A DNA stretch of 64,000 bases, taken from Notolepis coatsorum (Eukaryota; Chordata; Actinopteri; Aulopiformes; Paralepididae). The stretch covers positions 111,460,751 through 111,524,750 of the forward strand of contig OZ020594.1 in the NCBI GenBank assembly GCA_963971535.1, written 5' to 3'. Under the pieces are notes generated by a model. That model was not told the origin of the DNA. It did no database searches and saw nothing but the letters and a program-made list of their open reading frames with translations. The translations under genes and the position numbers were made by a program. Positions 44,097 through 54,100 of the stretch are shown piece by piece; positions within the stretch are counted from its first letter, which is position 1; the number at the start of each line of letters is the position of its first letter.

Positions 44097-44312
44097 TTAT
44101 TTATGATTGTGATACTTCTTATTGAATTGTTTAAAGAATATGTGTTTAACCCAAGGGGTGATTAATGTATTGTTGGACCTTACAAATATGATTCGATCCC
44201 AACAAGTGGTGACATTTTGAAGTCTTAAAGGGATCACATTCACATAGCTGAATATAGTTGCACAACTGGATAATATTTGTATTATTACTAGGATGAACTT
44301 AAAATCATTCAA
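44097..44312 (-). CDS. Small ORF (71 codons), left arm copy
   Basis: MNDFKFILVIIQILSSCATIF... on the minus strand, with an N-terminal hydrophobic stretch that could be a signal or membrane segment (residues 4-25). The right-arm copy (46844-47059) is open at the same length with two residue differences by eye. It follows the 153-codon ORF on the same strand. No family recognised. Confidence 0.3.
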   Translation of the reverse strand: MNDFKFILVIIQILSSCATIFSYVNVIPLRLQNVTTCWDRIIFVRSNNTLITPWVKHIFFKQFNKKYHNHK

Positions 44313-44374
44313 AACAATTATTACATAACAATTATTACAATGAAACGCAGTTGTGTATATTATATATTTTTTTA

Positions 44375-44836
44375 TTAAAGAATATTACAAATCATACTGC
44401 AACCTTTTTTATCAATAATATAAGCGTGCATAACATCAATAATGTGATTAATATCTAAAGTTTCTAAACACTTATGATTTTTCAGTTTAAAAGCCGTAAC
44501 ATCCACTATTACGGTGTATAAACATAACAGGTGTGCTCTGTTAAAATGACCATTCATATGATCTAAAATAGTAACTAAACCGTTTTCAGATAGAAGACTT
44601 TCATCTTCTGAGAGTGTCTCTATCATATATTGCCAATTATTTAACAAGCCTTTCTCTCTCACCAGCTTCAACATATTTTCAAAAAGCCTTAAGCGCAGGC
44701 TATTGACATTCCCGGTTACAGTGTACAAGTGGGCATCGTTGACTTTATTAGCTATAGCATGCTTTAAAAGCAATGCGATATCATAGTTTATAGAGGTCGT
44801 AATACAGCTGGTAGTCCTACTGAAGAAATTCCCCAT
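44375..44836 (-). CDS. Orphan ORF (153 codons) of the palindromic element
   Basis: Reads MGNFFSRTTSCITTS... to ...KKGCSMICNIL. It appears all-helical, Leu-rich and acidic in the middle (ENMLKLVREKGLLNNWQYMI, then ETLSEDESLLSENG). MG at the N-terminus could be a myristoylation signal and the C-terminal Cys residues are notable. The layout (small helical protein with an NNW block) loosely recalls viral Bcl-2/E1B-19K-like proteins, but I see no true BH1 NWGR motif, so this is only a guess. The 3' two thirds recurs with identical residues in the right arm (46482-46781). It diverges from the 194-codon ORF across about 200 bp that may hold a bidirectional promoter. Confidence 0.55.
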   Translation of the reverse strand: MGNFFSRTTSCITTSINYDIALLLKHAIANKVNDAHLYTVTGNVNSLRLRLFENMLKLVREKGLLNNWQYMIETLSEDESLLSENGLVTILDHMNGHFNRAHLLCLYTVIVDVTAFKLKNHKCLETLDINHIIDVMHAYIIDKKGCSMICNIL

Positions 44837-45045
44837 TTCCTATGCTACGATCCTGGTACTTTAAACAACAGCTGATACTTCAAAGTTTCTGTCAAAGACT
44901 GCGACTGTCAAAAAGATTGTGTGGATGTATTTCTGTATGGGGGTGGGGGCGTAGCTGCGGACGGGTCTGTATGACGCTATAGATGTGGAGGATAGAAACC
45001 TATATATTTAGAGAGTTACCTCTTAGAGAGACCCTAAAAAATAAA

Positions 45046-45630
45046 ATGGCGAGCAGTCTAGCTACAACGGTTAGTCATGTTACGGACAGAGCTACCAGGA
45101 TTAAAACCATGTTACTTGCACCTTGCAGATATGGTAGAGAGATCTATAACGAACTATGCCCGGTCGTCGGTGGTATCCTAGGATTTGAATACGATGCTAG
45201 AGCTGAGAGAATCCTGTTCTACAAGATGACCGTGGAGGATTTCCAGGGCGTTGCAAGCAGGCCTGAGATGTATCTAAAGGAGACGGAATTTTGGGAAATG
45301 AAAAAGGCTTCTTTTAAGTCTATGGATGGACTGATGGGTAGAACGCTTAAGGATGGACAGCTAATCACGCTGTTAATAGGCCATAGCCGGCTACGGTACG
45401 GGTATGTGCATTACGAGGGTAGGATATCTATAAAAAGTACTCTGACACTTGATGTAGAGCCTGATCTAGCCATCTCCAGGCGGTATAATTCAACTCTTGA
45501 GCATTTCATCTTCTCACTTCCGGTAACCAAATGGCTGCAATGTCTCCAGACATGCGGGGAGGTCCTTCAAGAGGTGTTCGAGGCGAGAAGGCTCTTACCG
45601 AGCGAATCAGGGGACCTGGAGTACGATTGA
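45046..45630 (+). CDS. Orphan ORF (194 codons) in the palindrome centre
   Basis: Only one copy exists, in the unique centre. I prefer the start at ATG 45046 (context AAAATGG, MASSLATTVSHVTDRATR) over the upstream ATG at 44983, which would give 215 codons. The product seems globular and mixed, with CRYGREIYNELCPVVGGIL, the segment MYLKETEFWEMKKASFKS and VTKWLQCLQTCGEVLQEVFE. No transmembrane segment or known fold is recognised. It is followed by the 239-codon ORF on the same strand. Confidence 0.55.
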   Translation: MASSLATTVSHVTDRATRIKTMLLAPCRYGREIYNELCPVVGGILGFEYDARAERILFYKMTVEDFQGVASRPEMYLKETEFWEMKKASFKSMDGLMGRTLKDGQLITLLIGHSRLRYGYVHYEGRISIKSTLTLDVEPDLAISRRYNSTLEHFIFSLPVTKWLQCLQTCGEVLQEVFEARRLLPSESGDLEYD

Positions 45631-45720
45631 CCCATCGAGGGGGCGCCGGAGGGGGCGTGTCAACCCTAAATCCTCCTTTAAAAAGACTTACAGTGCATTT
45701 TGTACTTTTAGATAGCAATC

Positions 45721-46440
45721 ATGGCTTTGTATGTGGCACATGAGGCTGATCCTGTTAACTCTGCATTGGATACATTAGATAGCCTGTCTCCACTAAACAC
45801 GCCTGACGATGTGGAGACACTACCCGCTGGCGGTTATAGATTCATGGACCCTCCTTCAACGCGATCAACCTTTGCTTGGTATGAGGCTGATCCTTCTAAG
45901 CATGCCTCGGATACACTAGATAGCCTGTCTCCACTATACGCTCCAGAAGAGGAAGTTGAGACATTACCCGTACCCCTGTATGGTTCAACTAAAACTCCTT
46001 CATTGCTAAGCCTCCTAGACAGCTTTAGGACTAGTTACAGCCCTCTTTCAACAATTTGGGAGACTTCATCGCCGGATTCACCACCGTCAAACCCCGTCAG
46101 GTGTACGAATCCTAATAGCCCCTGGTACACGGGTCCTTGGGAGACTTCGTCGCCGGATTCATCACCGCCAAACCCCGTCAGGCATATGGATGTCCCTCCT
46201 AATAGCCCCTGGCACACCCCTCCTACATCAGAATCTGATGTATTCCACCCTGACCCGAAAGAAATACCTCTCGTTGATGTAACCAACATAGCATCAGGAC
46301 TGCCATCCCCAACCGGGGGTACGGTTAAGAGACTGTGTCCTACTAGAAGAAAAACCTTCCACTTCCCAATCAAAGTAGCTACTCTTAAAGCCTTAGTGAC
46401 AGCCGCGGAGCTGTCAGGACAATTGTACATCGAAGGGTAA
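45721..46440 (+). CDS. Orphan Pro/Ser-rich ORF (239 codons) in the palindrome centre
   Basis: Starts with ATG in good context (ATCATGG) 90 bp after the preceding ORF. The product is acidic, rich in Pro, Ser and Thr and probably disordered. It contains internal repeats: SDTLDSLSPL and ALDTLDSLSPL, and two WETSSPDS(P/S)P...NPVR units. A basic segment (TVKRLCPTRRKTFHFP) lies near the C-terminus. Such a composition fits a regulatory protein, but no family is recognised. The right arm begins at its end. Confidence 0.5.
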   Translation: MALYVAHEADPVNSALDTLDSLSPLNTPDDVETLPAGGYRFMDPPSTRSTFAWYEADPSKHASDTLDSLSPLYAPEEEVETLPVPLYGSTKTPSLLSLLDSFRTSYSPLSTIWETSSPDSPPSNPVRCTNPNSPWYTGPWETSSPDSSPPNPVRHMDVPPNSPWHTPPTSESDVFHPDPKEIPLVDVTNIASGLPSPTGGTVKRLCPTRRKTFHFPIKVATLKALVTAAELSGQLYIEG

Positions 46441-46843
46441 CCGGGAATGTCAATAGCCTGCGCTTAAGGCTTTTTGAAAATATGTTGAAGCTGGTGAGAG
46501 AGAAAGGCTTGTTAAATAATTGGCAATATATGATAGAGACACTCTCAGAGGATGAAAGTCTTCTATCTGAAAATGGTTTAGTTACTATTTTAGATCATAT
46601 GAATGGTCATTTTAACAGAGCACACCTGTTATGTTTATACACCGTAATAGTGGATGTTACGGCTTTTAAACTGAAAAATCATAAGTGTTTAGAAACTTTA
46701 GATATTAATCACATTATTGATGTTATGCACGCTTATATTATTGATAAAAAAGGTTGCAGTATGATTTGTAATATTCTTTAATAAAAAAAAATATAATATA
46801 CACAACTGCGTTTCATTGTAATAATTGTTATGTAATAATTGCT

Positions 46844-47059
46844 TTGAATGATTTTAAGTTCATCCTAGTAATAATACAAATATTATCCAGTTGTGCAACT
46901 ATATTCAGCTATGTGAATGTGATCCATTTAAGACTTCGAAATGTCACCACTTGTTGGGATCGAATCATATTTGTAAGGTCCAACAATACATTAATCACCC
47001 CTTGGGTTAAACACATATTCTTTAAACAATTCAATAAGAAGTATCACAATCATAAATAA
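46844..47059 (+). CDS. Small ORF (71 codons), right arm copy
   Basis: Counterpart of 44097-44312 with His for Pro and Arg for Gln in the middle. Otherwise identical; same remarks apply. Confidence 0.3.
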   Translation: MNDFKFILVIIQILSSCATIFSYVNVIHLRLRNVTTCWDRIIFVRSNNTLITPWVKHIFFKQFNKKYHNHK

Positions 47060-47270
47060 ACCATAAAATACCATAAAGTCCACCAAATTTAAAAATAAAT
47101 GAATGTAGCACAGTCATACATATCCTTGCAATGGTATGGAAAAACCTATCGATAGGACTTAAATGCATCTCAGATCCTTCTTAGATGTTGGTGACAGTAG
47201 TGTTGCACTAAAAACAGTCAAACAGTTACAATAAAGCATACCACACGCTATGTATAGAAAAAAAGTGTTA

Positions 47271-47342
47271 TTCCCATAGCAGGAGTCGAACCCGCGCCTC
47301 CCTGATGAAAGCAGGGCATCCTTACCGCTAGACCATATGGGA
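47271..47342 (-). tRNA. tRNA-Glu (UUC), right arm
   Basis: Same 72-nt cloverleaf as 43809-43880 with no difference seen in the tRNA body. Its 3' flank on the minus strand has a run of seven T (about 47259-47265), a stronger Pol III terminator than in the left copy. Confidence 0.85.
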
Positions 47343-47344
47343 TT

Positions 47345-48689
47345 TGCACGTGGTATACTGTACTGAACCTGTAAACACTCTGACAGGGCTCCGGGGGTCG
47401 GAAATGTATCTTTCTGTACGTTTTTTAAGTGAAATATATTAGTAGAACTCTTTTTACATCATTCTGACATGTAGATATATAAGAACATTTTATAGAACAT
47501 AAGACATGTTTTGATATTATAAAATATTATAAAAACAAAATATAATCGATCCACTATACCCCTGGATTCACTATACAATGAAATAAGAATAAAAAATACA
47601 TTTGGGGCTTGATATTACTAAACTTCTAAAAAATACATTTGTATTGAAGCACTTTGTTTTTTTACCTCATCATTATGCAAACAGGTAAAAAAAACTATGT
47701 TGACATGTCTGTTTTAAGTGTATCGGTCAGTTTCATGGTTTTAGATATTTATAATTTATGTTTATCCTTGACATTCAACCAATAAACAACAAATTCAGAA
47801 TTCACTAGGATTATGTTCTCATGTTTTTTACATTTAGCTAAAATATAAATACAAACTGTCTATAGTAGATACACTGTTTAGAACAATGTTGTTTGCAAAT
47901 AGTCTGTTTTACTTATGTAACACGTTAGAGTTGAAATTCATGCATGACAATTGGTAAACCTTAGTCATAATAAATCCCCTCTTTTAGCTAGACCTGGTCA
48001 AAATGACAGATAAACATAACCAAACACCTAAAAAAAAATACACAAAAAGCAGATTGATAAAAAATGTATACAGGCAAACGAGCCTAATCACTGAAATTAC
48101 AACATCAAACTGCTTGTCTTACAAAATAGGGATGTGTCATGGGGGTGATATATCTCAACCCTTGACTAAAATAGCATTATCCTTCTGACTATTGATTAAA
48201 TCTACTAAAAATCGACCTGTTTCATGATTTTAGATGTCTATAATTTATGTTTATCCTTGACATTCAAAGAAAAAAAGCACGATTTGTTTCTGAAAAAGAA
48301 ACCTAACCTCACTTTTAGCCTCTTGACCTGGCTTTCAATGTGTTTTATTCACATTTAGCCTGCTACAGATTATCTGGTAGGTAAAAAAAAAAAACTCTGG
48401 ACCAAGCTACAAATCTTCAACTCAGTTGGCTGAAAGGTGACTGAAATTAAGGGTATAGATTATAATAAGTATGATCGGATTGATGCAAGTTACATGAACA
48501 TGTCTGTTTGAGGAAACAAAATAATGTATTAAACTATTGCAGTATTACACACTATGTCCCTATACACTATTACACTATTACACACTATGTCCCTATACAC
48601 TATTAAACAGTAGCACACTTAGATAAGATAAACCTCATCTCTGTGGGAAAATTCTATTAATTCACTACATTATTCCTCTATTTAAATCA
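47345..48689. other. Right arm, AT-rich region without recognised gene
   Basis: Inverted counterpart of 41781-43800. No gene or RNA supported. Confidence 0.5.
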
Positions 48690-49803
48690 GGGGACAAAAA
48701 CATCTTTATCAACTACAGACCATTGTCTTTGTTTTCACAATTTTCCAAGATTCTTGATTCAAGATTCTTAGATAGTTTTATTGAAAAGAATAACCTACTG
48801 AGTGATAGTCAGTATGGATTCAGGGCATATCGATCAACAGCCTTAGCCTTAATGAATATATATGAAGAAATAACCACAACCGTAGATGAAAGGAATTACA
48901 CAATAGGGGTGTTTATTGACTTAAAAAAAAGCATTTGATACGATTGATCATCACATTTTAATTTCTAAATTACAAACATACGGTGTGAGAGGGGTGGCGT
49001 TGAACTGGTTAAGTAGCTATCTTGAAAATAGACAACAATATGTACAACTCTCTGGTTACACATCTGAATGTATGAATATTGAATGTGGTGACCCTCGAGG
49101 TTCGGTCCTGGGGCCCATACTTTTTATTTTATATATTAATGATATATGTGTAGTGTCAAACATATTGCAATTTGTTTTATTTGCTGTCGATACAAATTTC
49201 TTCAGTTCAGGAAAATACCTTAAAAAATTAGCAGATTACATTGTAAATGAAATGTGTAAACTTAAGATATGGTTTAATAACAATAAGCTATCCCTAAATT
49301 TGGAAAAAACGAAATGTATGATATTTACTAATCGAAAGAAGGACAATGTTGCATTATGTATTGACAAAGTTAATATTGAAAGAGTATCTGAGTTAAAAAA
49401 TGCTGGGTGTTATGTTGGATGAGAAAATGACATGGAAACCTCATATAATGTACATAAAAAATAAGGTAGCCGAGAGTGTTTTGTTTTGAACAAGGCAAAG
49501 AATGTGCTTGATTATAATTCTATGCGAATATTATATTGTTCACTCATCCTACCATATTTGAGTTACTGTGTGGAAGTGTGGGGTAACACGTATGAAAGCA
49601 ACATAAAGCCCTTATTTATATTACAGAAGAGAGCAGTAAGAATAGTTCACAATGTAGATTCAAGAGAACATACCAACGAATTATGTATTAAATCCAAACT
49701 ATTGAAACTTAAAGAGTTAGCTGTAATACAGACTTTATTAGTTTTGTTTAGAGTAAAATGCAGAGTATTACAAGCAAATATACAGAGGTTGTTTGTTCCC
49801 TAA
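48690..49803 (+). pseudogene. CR1/Jockey-group LINE fragment, right arm (uninterrupted by Rex1)
   Basis: Plus-strand pieces match the left-arm fragment: DSQYGFRAYRSTALALMN, then [24 protein letters not shown] at the catalytic box, [16 protein letters not shown], and a C-terminal piece LPYLSYCVEVWGNTYESN ending at 49803. Frame changes occur near 48925 (an A-run) and 49420-49490, so it is inactive. Confidence 0.8.
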
Positions 49804-51295
49804 ACTTTCACACCCCCTTGCAGCGTTTTGACACCTAACAGGCGCCCTGTTCACACCCAGATCCTCAAAAAGACAGATATTTACAGCACTTTATATTTTC
49901 GGCCCAACTCTAAGCTATATATAGTGTAATATATGTGTAATAATTAATGTGAATAATACAAAAAACATTGGGGTAAAAAAGAGGAAGGAAGTTAATGAAC
50001 TGCAGGATGTTGGTATGGGGGAGATGGTCAGGCCATAAATATAAAATATATCACCACGTTATGCAATGATGCAGGGACATTAGCCCCTCTCATTCTTTAA
50101 ATGTCCTTAATTTGGAACTTTAAAATCAGCTAGGGCGGTGAATGGTGTACAGTTTCAAAGTTTTTTATTTTGAAAAAGGCCTTTTCCCCACACTCTGTGC
50201 TATTTCAGGGTACTGTGACATTAAATGGGGGTTAGATGTGCATGTTGGTAAGGGGAAGTTGACCTAAAATGCAGGCTTACCATTGCTACAGTGTATGGAC
50301 ATTCAGGCCTTGAGGTGATCTATATCCAAAATAAGTCTTAATTAAAGATGGTTGAAATACCCTATTGAAACAGTTAAAACAGCTTGGACAGATAGACCCT
50401 TACAAGTTATCACAAACAGTGCTGTATTTGTAATCTGGTATGTCTTAAATGTCTGGATGTAACATTAAGAATTAGAATTAGAGAATGGGGGACTCTGATG
50501 TAAACAAGACTAGAGTCTTTCTATGGCATGTAACCTCTTAATTTTAGTTTTAGTCTTACGAAATAAGAAAATAAGAATCACCACCGTGTCCCAAACTGTC
50601 AAATAGTTGGTATTACAACATTTACATTTAGTCAATTAGCTGACGTTTTTATCCAAATTATAATTATAATACATCTCTGTCAGCGGTGTAACAATATTCA
50701 TCAAAGTGTAGGTTAGTTTATTAGGACAAATGCATGTTTATGGGGAAATCTTTTAAAATATGTGTGAAAACAGGTGAACATTGTGTGAACTAAAAATATG
50801 CTATGAGTATAATGTTGTACAATACATTACTTGTACATGTTACAAAGATATAAACCATTTGAATGATGACTGTAAATGTGTGTTGAGTTTACATGTCCCC
50901 TAATCTTCACGCCCCCCATGCTGTGTTTTAGCACCTAAGAAGGGGCCTGTTCGCACCCCCGAACAGAGACATAGCCTCACTGTCACACAGATCTTTTCTG
51001 TACTTTATATTTTCAGCCCAACTCTTTAAGCTATCATATATCGTGTAATATATGTGTAATAATGAATGTGAATAATACAAAACACTGTAATGCAAAAAAT
51101 TTTAAGAATCTATTTTAAATAAAAACACTTCACAGGACCGTATTAAGGATAATATTCAAACCCTAGACCCATGCATGCTAATGAAATGGTGCACTTTGGC
51201 ACCCAAAGAGCATTAAAGGGATACATTTGTAATTTTCTTTTTGCTTAAACACAAGTGTATAAAGATTATGTCTTTATCCAAGAAACTAAAATATA
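49804..51295. other. Right arm, non-coding with internal direct repeats
   Basis: Inverted counterpart of 37325-38811; no gene seen. Confidence 0.6.
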
Positions 51296-51298
51296 GAC

Positions 51299-51470
51299 AT
51301 ACATACATACATACATACATACATACATACATACATACATACATACATACATACATACATACATACATACATACATACATACATACATACATACATACAT
51401 ACATACATACATACATACATACATACATACATACATACATACATACATACATACATACATACATACATAC
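51299..51470 (+). repeat. (CATA)n microsatellite in the right arm
   Basis: About 43 units; counterpart of the (TATG)n at 37145-37324 with slightly different length. Confidence 0.98.
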
Positions 51471-51724
51471 TTATTGTGGTTACAAGTTATCACTATTTTT
51501 TTTTTAGATTCAAAAGTATTTTCTTTTATTTAGACTTTTGCTTAAACACATTATACACATACATTTGTAATTTGGAATGCAGAAATTGTATTTTACATTT
51601 GGCATTTGGCATTAAGAAAACACACACAGACACACACCCACACCTTGGGGGCCGTTTTTTCTACAGAAACGGGAAGTCGCAGAGTCATAAATCTGCTTTT
51701 GGCAGATGGTTTTGAGTCATCTCA

Positions 51725-52012
51725 TTGGCCCTAGTCATTCTCCCGCCTCCTATGACATCTACGGGGGGCTGTCACTATCAGAATTTTCAGAGATCCTGCA
51801 GCTTTTCATTTCAGTCTACTGAGAGACATTTGAGAGAGGAGACAACCTACAGTGTGGAGACACACAGAGCAGGGGAGAATTCTTTCTACACACCAACAGC
51901 AAACAGACAGAGAGAGGGTATTCTTAAGATACATACATCACTTGGAAGAAAATGCACTTTCTTAAGAAATACACACTCACCATTTGAAATAAATGCACTT
52001 TCTGAAGAATAA
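51725..52012 (+). CDS. Small ORF conserved between arms (95 codons), right copy
   Basis: Counterpart of 36601-36888 with Ser for Thr at residue 24. Unknown; may not be coding. Confidence 0.25.
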   Translation: MALVILPPPMTSTGGCHYQNFQRSCSFSFQSTERHLREETTYSVETHRAGENSFYTPTANRQREGILKIHTSLGRKCTFLRNTHSPFEINALSEE

Positions 52013-52747
52013 TAGATTCATACACAAAATGTATTTTACATTTGGCTTTTGGCATTAAGAAAACACACACACATTTGAAATAAATGCACTTTCTGAAGAA
52101 AACACACATTGTATTTTACATTTAGCATTTGGAATACACAAATTCTTAAGACTCTGGAATACACAAAACGTATTCAACCTTGTAAAACTATATTCTTAAT
52201 TGTGTAACTTAAACCACACACATTTATTCTTAAGATTGTTGTGAAACTATATTTTGAAGATACACATAAAACATATTGTGAAGATATTGTATTTTTCTGA
52301 AAAACCTTGGAAATACATATTGTGAAGATACACATAAAACATATTGTGAGGATATATTCTTAAGACTTTTGGAATACAGAAATACATATTCTGAAAACCT
52401 TGGAATACATACAATCTGAAAATAAAAAAAAACTTTTGAATCTAAAAAAAAAAATTTGAATCTTTTATTTTGAAGGACTTTAAAACTTTTATTTTTAAAA
52501 AATTCTGAAAACTCCTCCCCTTCCGTAACCAGGTGGCCCTCCCCTTCCGAAACCGGATGTCCCTCCCTCAAAACCGGATGTCCCGCCTCCTTACATCCTC
52601 GACCAAGCAGAGAAGCCCTAGGGCAGGGGTGGCCAACCAGTCAGAGACTAAGAGCCACAAAAAAATTACTGTGGTACCACAAAGAGCCACACCATATACC
52701 AGCGTTTCTCAACCTTTTTTTTCAGTCACGGCACCCTTCATGTGTTT

Positions 52748-53460
52748 ATAGGTCTCACCCTCTGGCCTCTGAAGTTGCTAATGTCTTTTTTATTTGGGCC
52801 TCACAGGGTTAAAAGTACCCTGTGAGACCCACGGTTTCAAAATTACAAAATCACTTTTAGCCATTTAAAAAAATAATGTTTATTTAAAAAATGTTAAAGG
52901 GGAACTATTTTACTATTTCTTTCACTATTTGGGCACTTTTACACAATTCCTGTGAGTCTATGGAACACCTAGGTATTTTTCAAAAAAAATGCATTGTTTT
53001 GTATTTCTAATCAAGTACTAAAAACCGCATTTTTCTACCTTAAGATCTTAAGCCGTTTTGAGGCTGGGCTCCAACCACTGTGTGGCCTGGTGCCAACTGC
53101 CACATCAACTGCCACATTATTATGCAGCTGAGAAATCTCTGACATCACAGATATGCACATTTTCAGATGACTCAGTTCAGTGAGGGTGAATATTGTGAGA
53201 GGAGAATTGGAAGAATTCGCCAATATGAGAATTAGAGACATATATCCTATTAATATAAGTCCACATAGCTAAGAAACAATGGTAAACACTGAAAAAAGCC
53301 ATTTATAAGATAGTTCCCCTTTAAGCACATGTATAGTCAATTGGTCCTGTTGTTCAGCCTCACAATGCTATTTGATAGTAAATGTGTTTATATGTCCCAC
53401 CCTCTGGCCTCTGAAGTTGCTAATTTCTTTTTAATTTGGGCCTCACAGGGTTAACCTCTT
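52748..53460 (+). repeat. 65-bp direct repeat around the MITE
   Basis: TCACCCTCTGGCCTCTGAAG... at about 52752-52815 recurs at about 53396-53458, both ending GGGCCTCACAGGGTTAA. It may be a partial duplication of an enclosing unclassified repeat. Confidence 0.7.
52898..53320. mobile_element. Kolobok-like MITE, TTAA duplication
   Basis: 423 bp with inverted ends AGGGGAACTAT and ATAGTTCCCCT between TTAA (52894-52897) and TTAA (53321-53324). Its left 130 bp matches, inverted, the right end of the element at 381-3716 (shared ACACAATTCCTG, TCTATGGAACAC, CATTGTTTTGTAT and AATCAAGTACT). Confidence 0.75.
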
Positions 53461-53654
53461 AAGCCCGAGATATACAGTAAAAGTGTATATTTTCAGCATT
53501 ATGTTTGTTTACCAATTATTTGAACTGTTATTAGTGAAATATAAGATTATAGAAATCTCAGGGCATTGAGTCGGAAACCGGCGCATATTGACAGGAGGAA
53601 GTGGCACAGCCAAAAGTGAGTGTAGTCTTTTGAAGGAAGAGACTCAGGGCTTTC

Positions 53655-54100
53655 AAATTTCGAAAAAACTACCCTACCCAGCTCACACCAGCCCCTGTCA
53701 ATCATCTGACTTCTGGATTTACTTTTTAATTTCTCTTATTTTTTGGGATTATCTCCCACAAACCTGAACGTTATTGCCATAAAACAGAACGCAGTTAGTT
53801 TCTCTACCTTTCTGTGAACGTCTTGCAAAAAACGGTGTTGCAATATGATGAAAAATGGTGGAGAAATTTACATTATAAAAAAGATGGCAGAATTCAGTAC
53901 TGTATCTACAAAACCTTCTGTTTAATCATCTTCCCTTTATTCATTTGCTTAGATTTTTCAGGTCTGGTCAATTTTAGCATGGTGTTATTTACAGTCAAAG
54001 ATATATTTTTTTTTAAATTGAATTGATATTCTCCTTTGGTTCATTACAATTTACTCAAGCCTAGTAACAGACACACTATTTCTGACACTGATCCATATAT
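53655..54100 (-). repeat. Unclassified dispersed repeat X, copy 2
   Basis: Inverted match to 1-376, including ACTAGGCTTGAGTAAATTGT and GACAGGGGCTGGTGTGAGCT in reverse. It lies inside the hAT element. Confidence 0.65.

Larger units (their letters stand above)
35761..44731 (+). repeat. Left arm of the giant inverted repeat
   Basis: Pairs with 46437-54533. Landmarks in order: terminal control region (35822-36075), (TATG)n, paired dispersed repeats, a LINE fragment with a Rex1 insertion, AT-rich sequence, tRNA-Glu, a 71-codon ORF and a 153-codon ORF. The inner edge lies in the 5' part of the 153-codon ORF. Rex1 (39068-40913) is found only in this arm. Confidence 0.9.

Noticed and set aside
44375-44836. 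Firm Bcl-2 family assignment of the 153-codon ORF
   Set aside because: No NWGR BH1 motif or clear BH2/BH3; similarity is only in general helical character.
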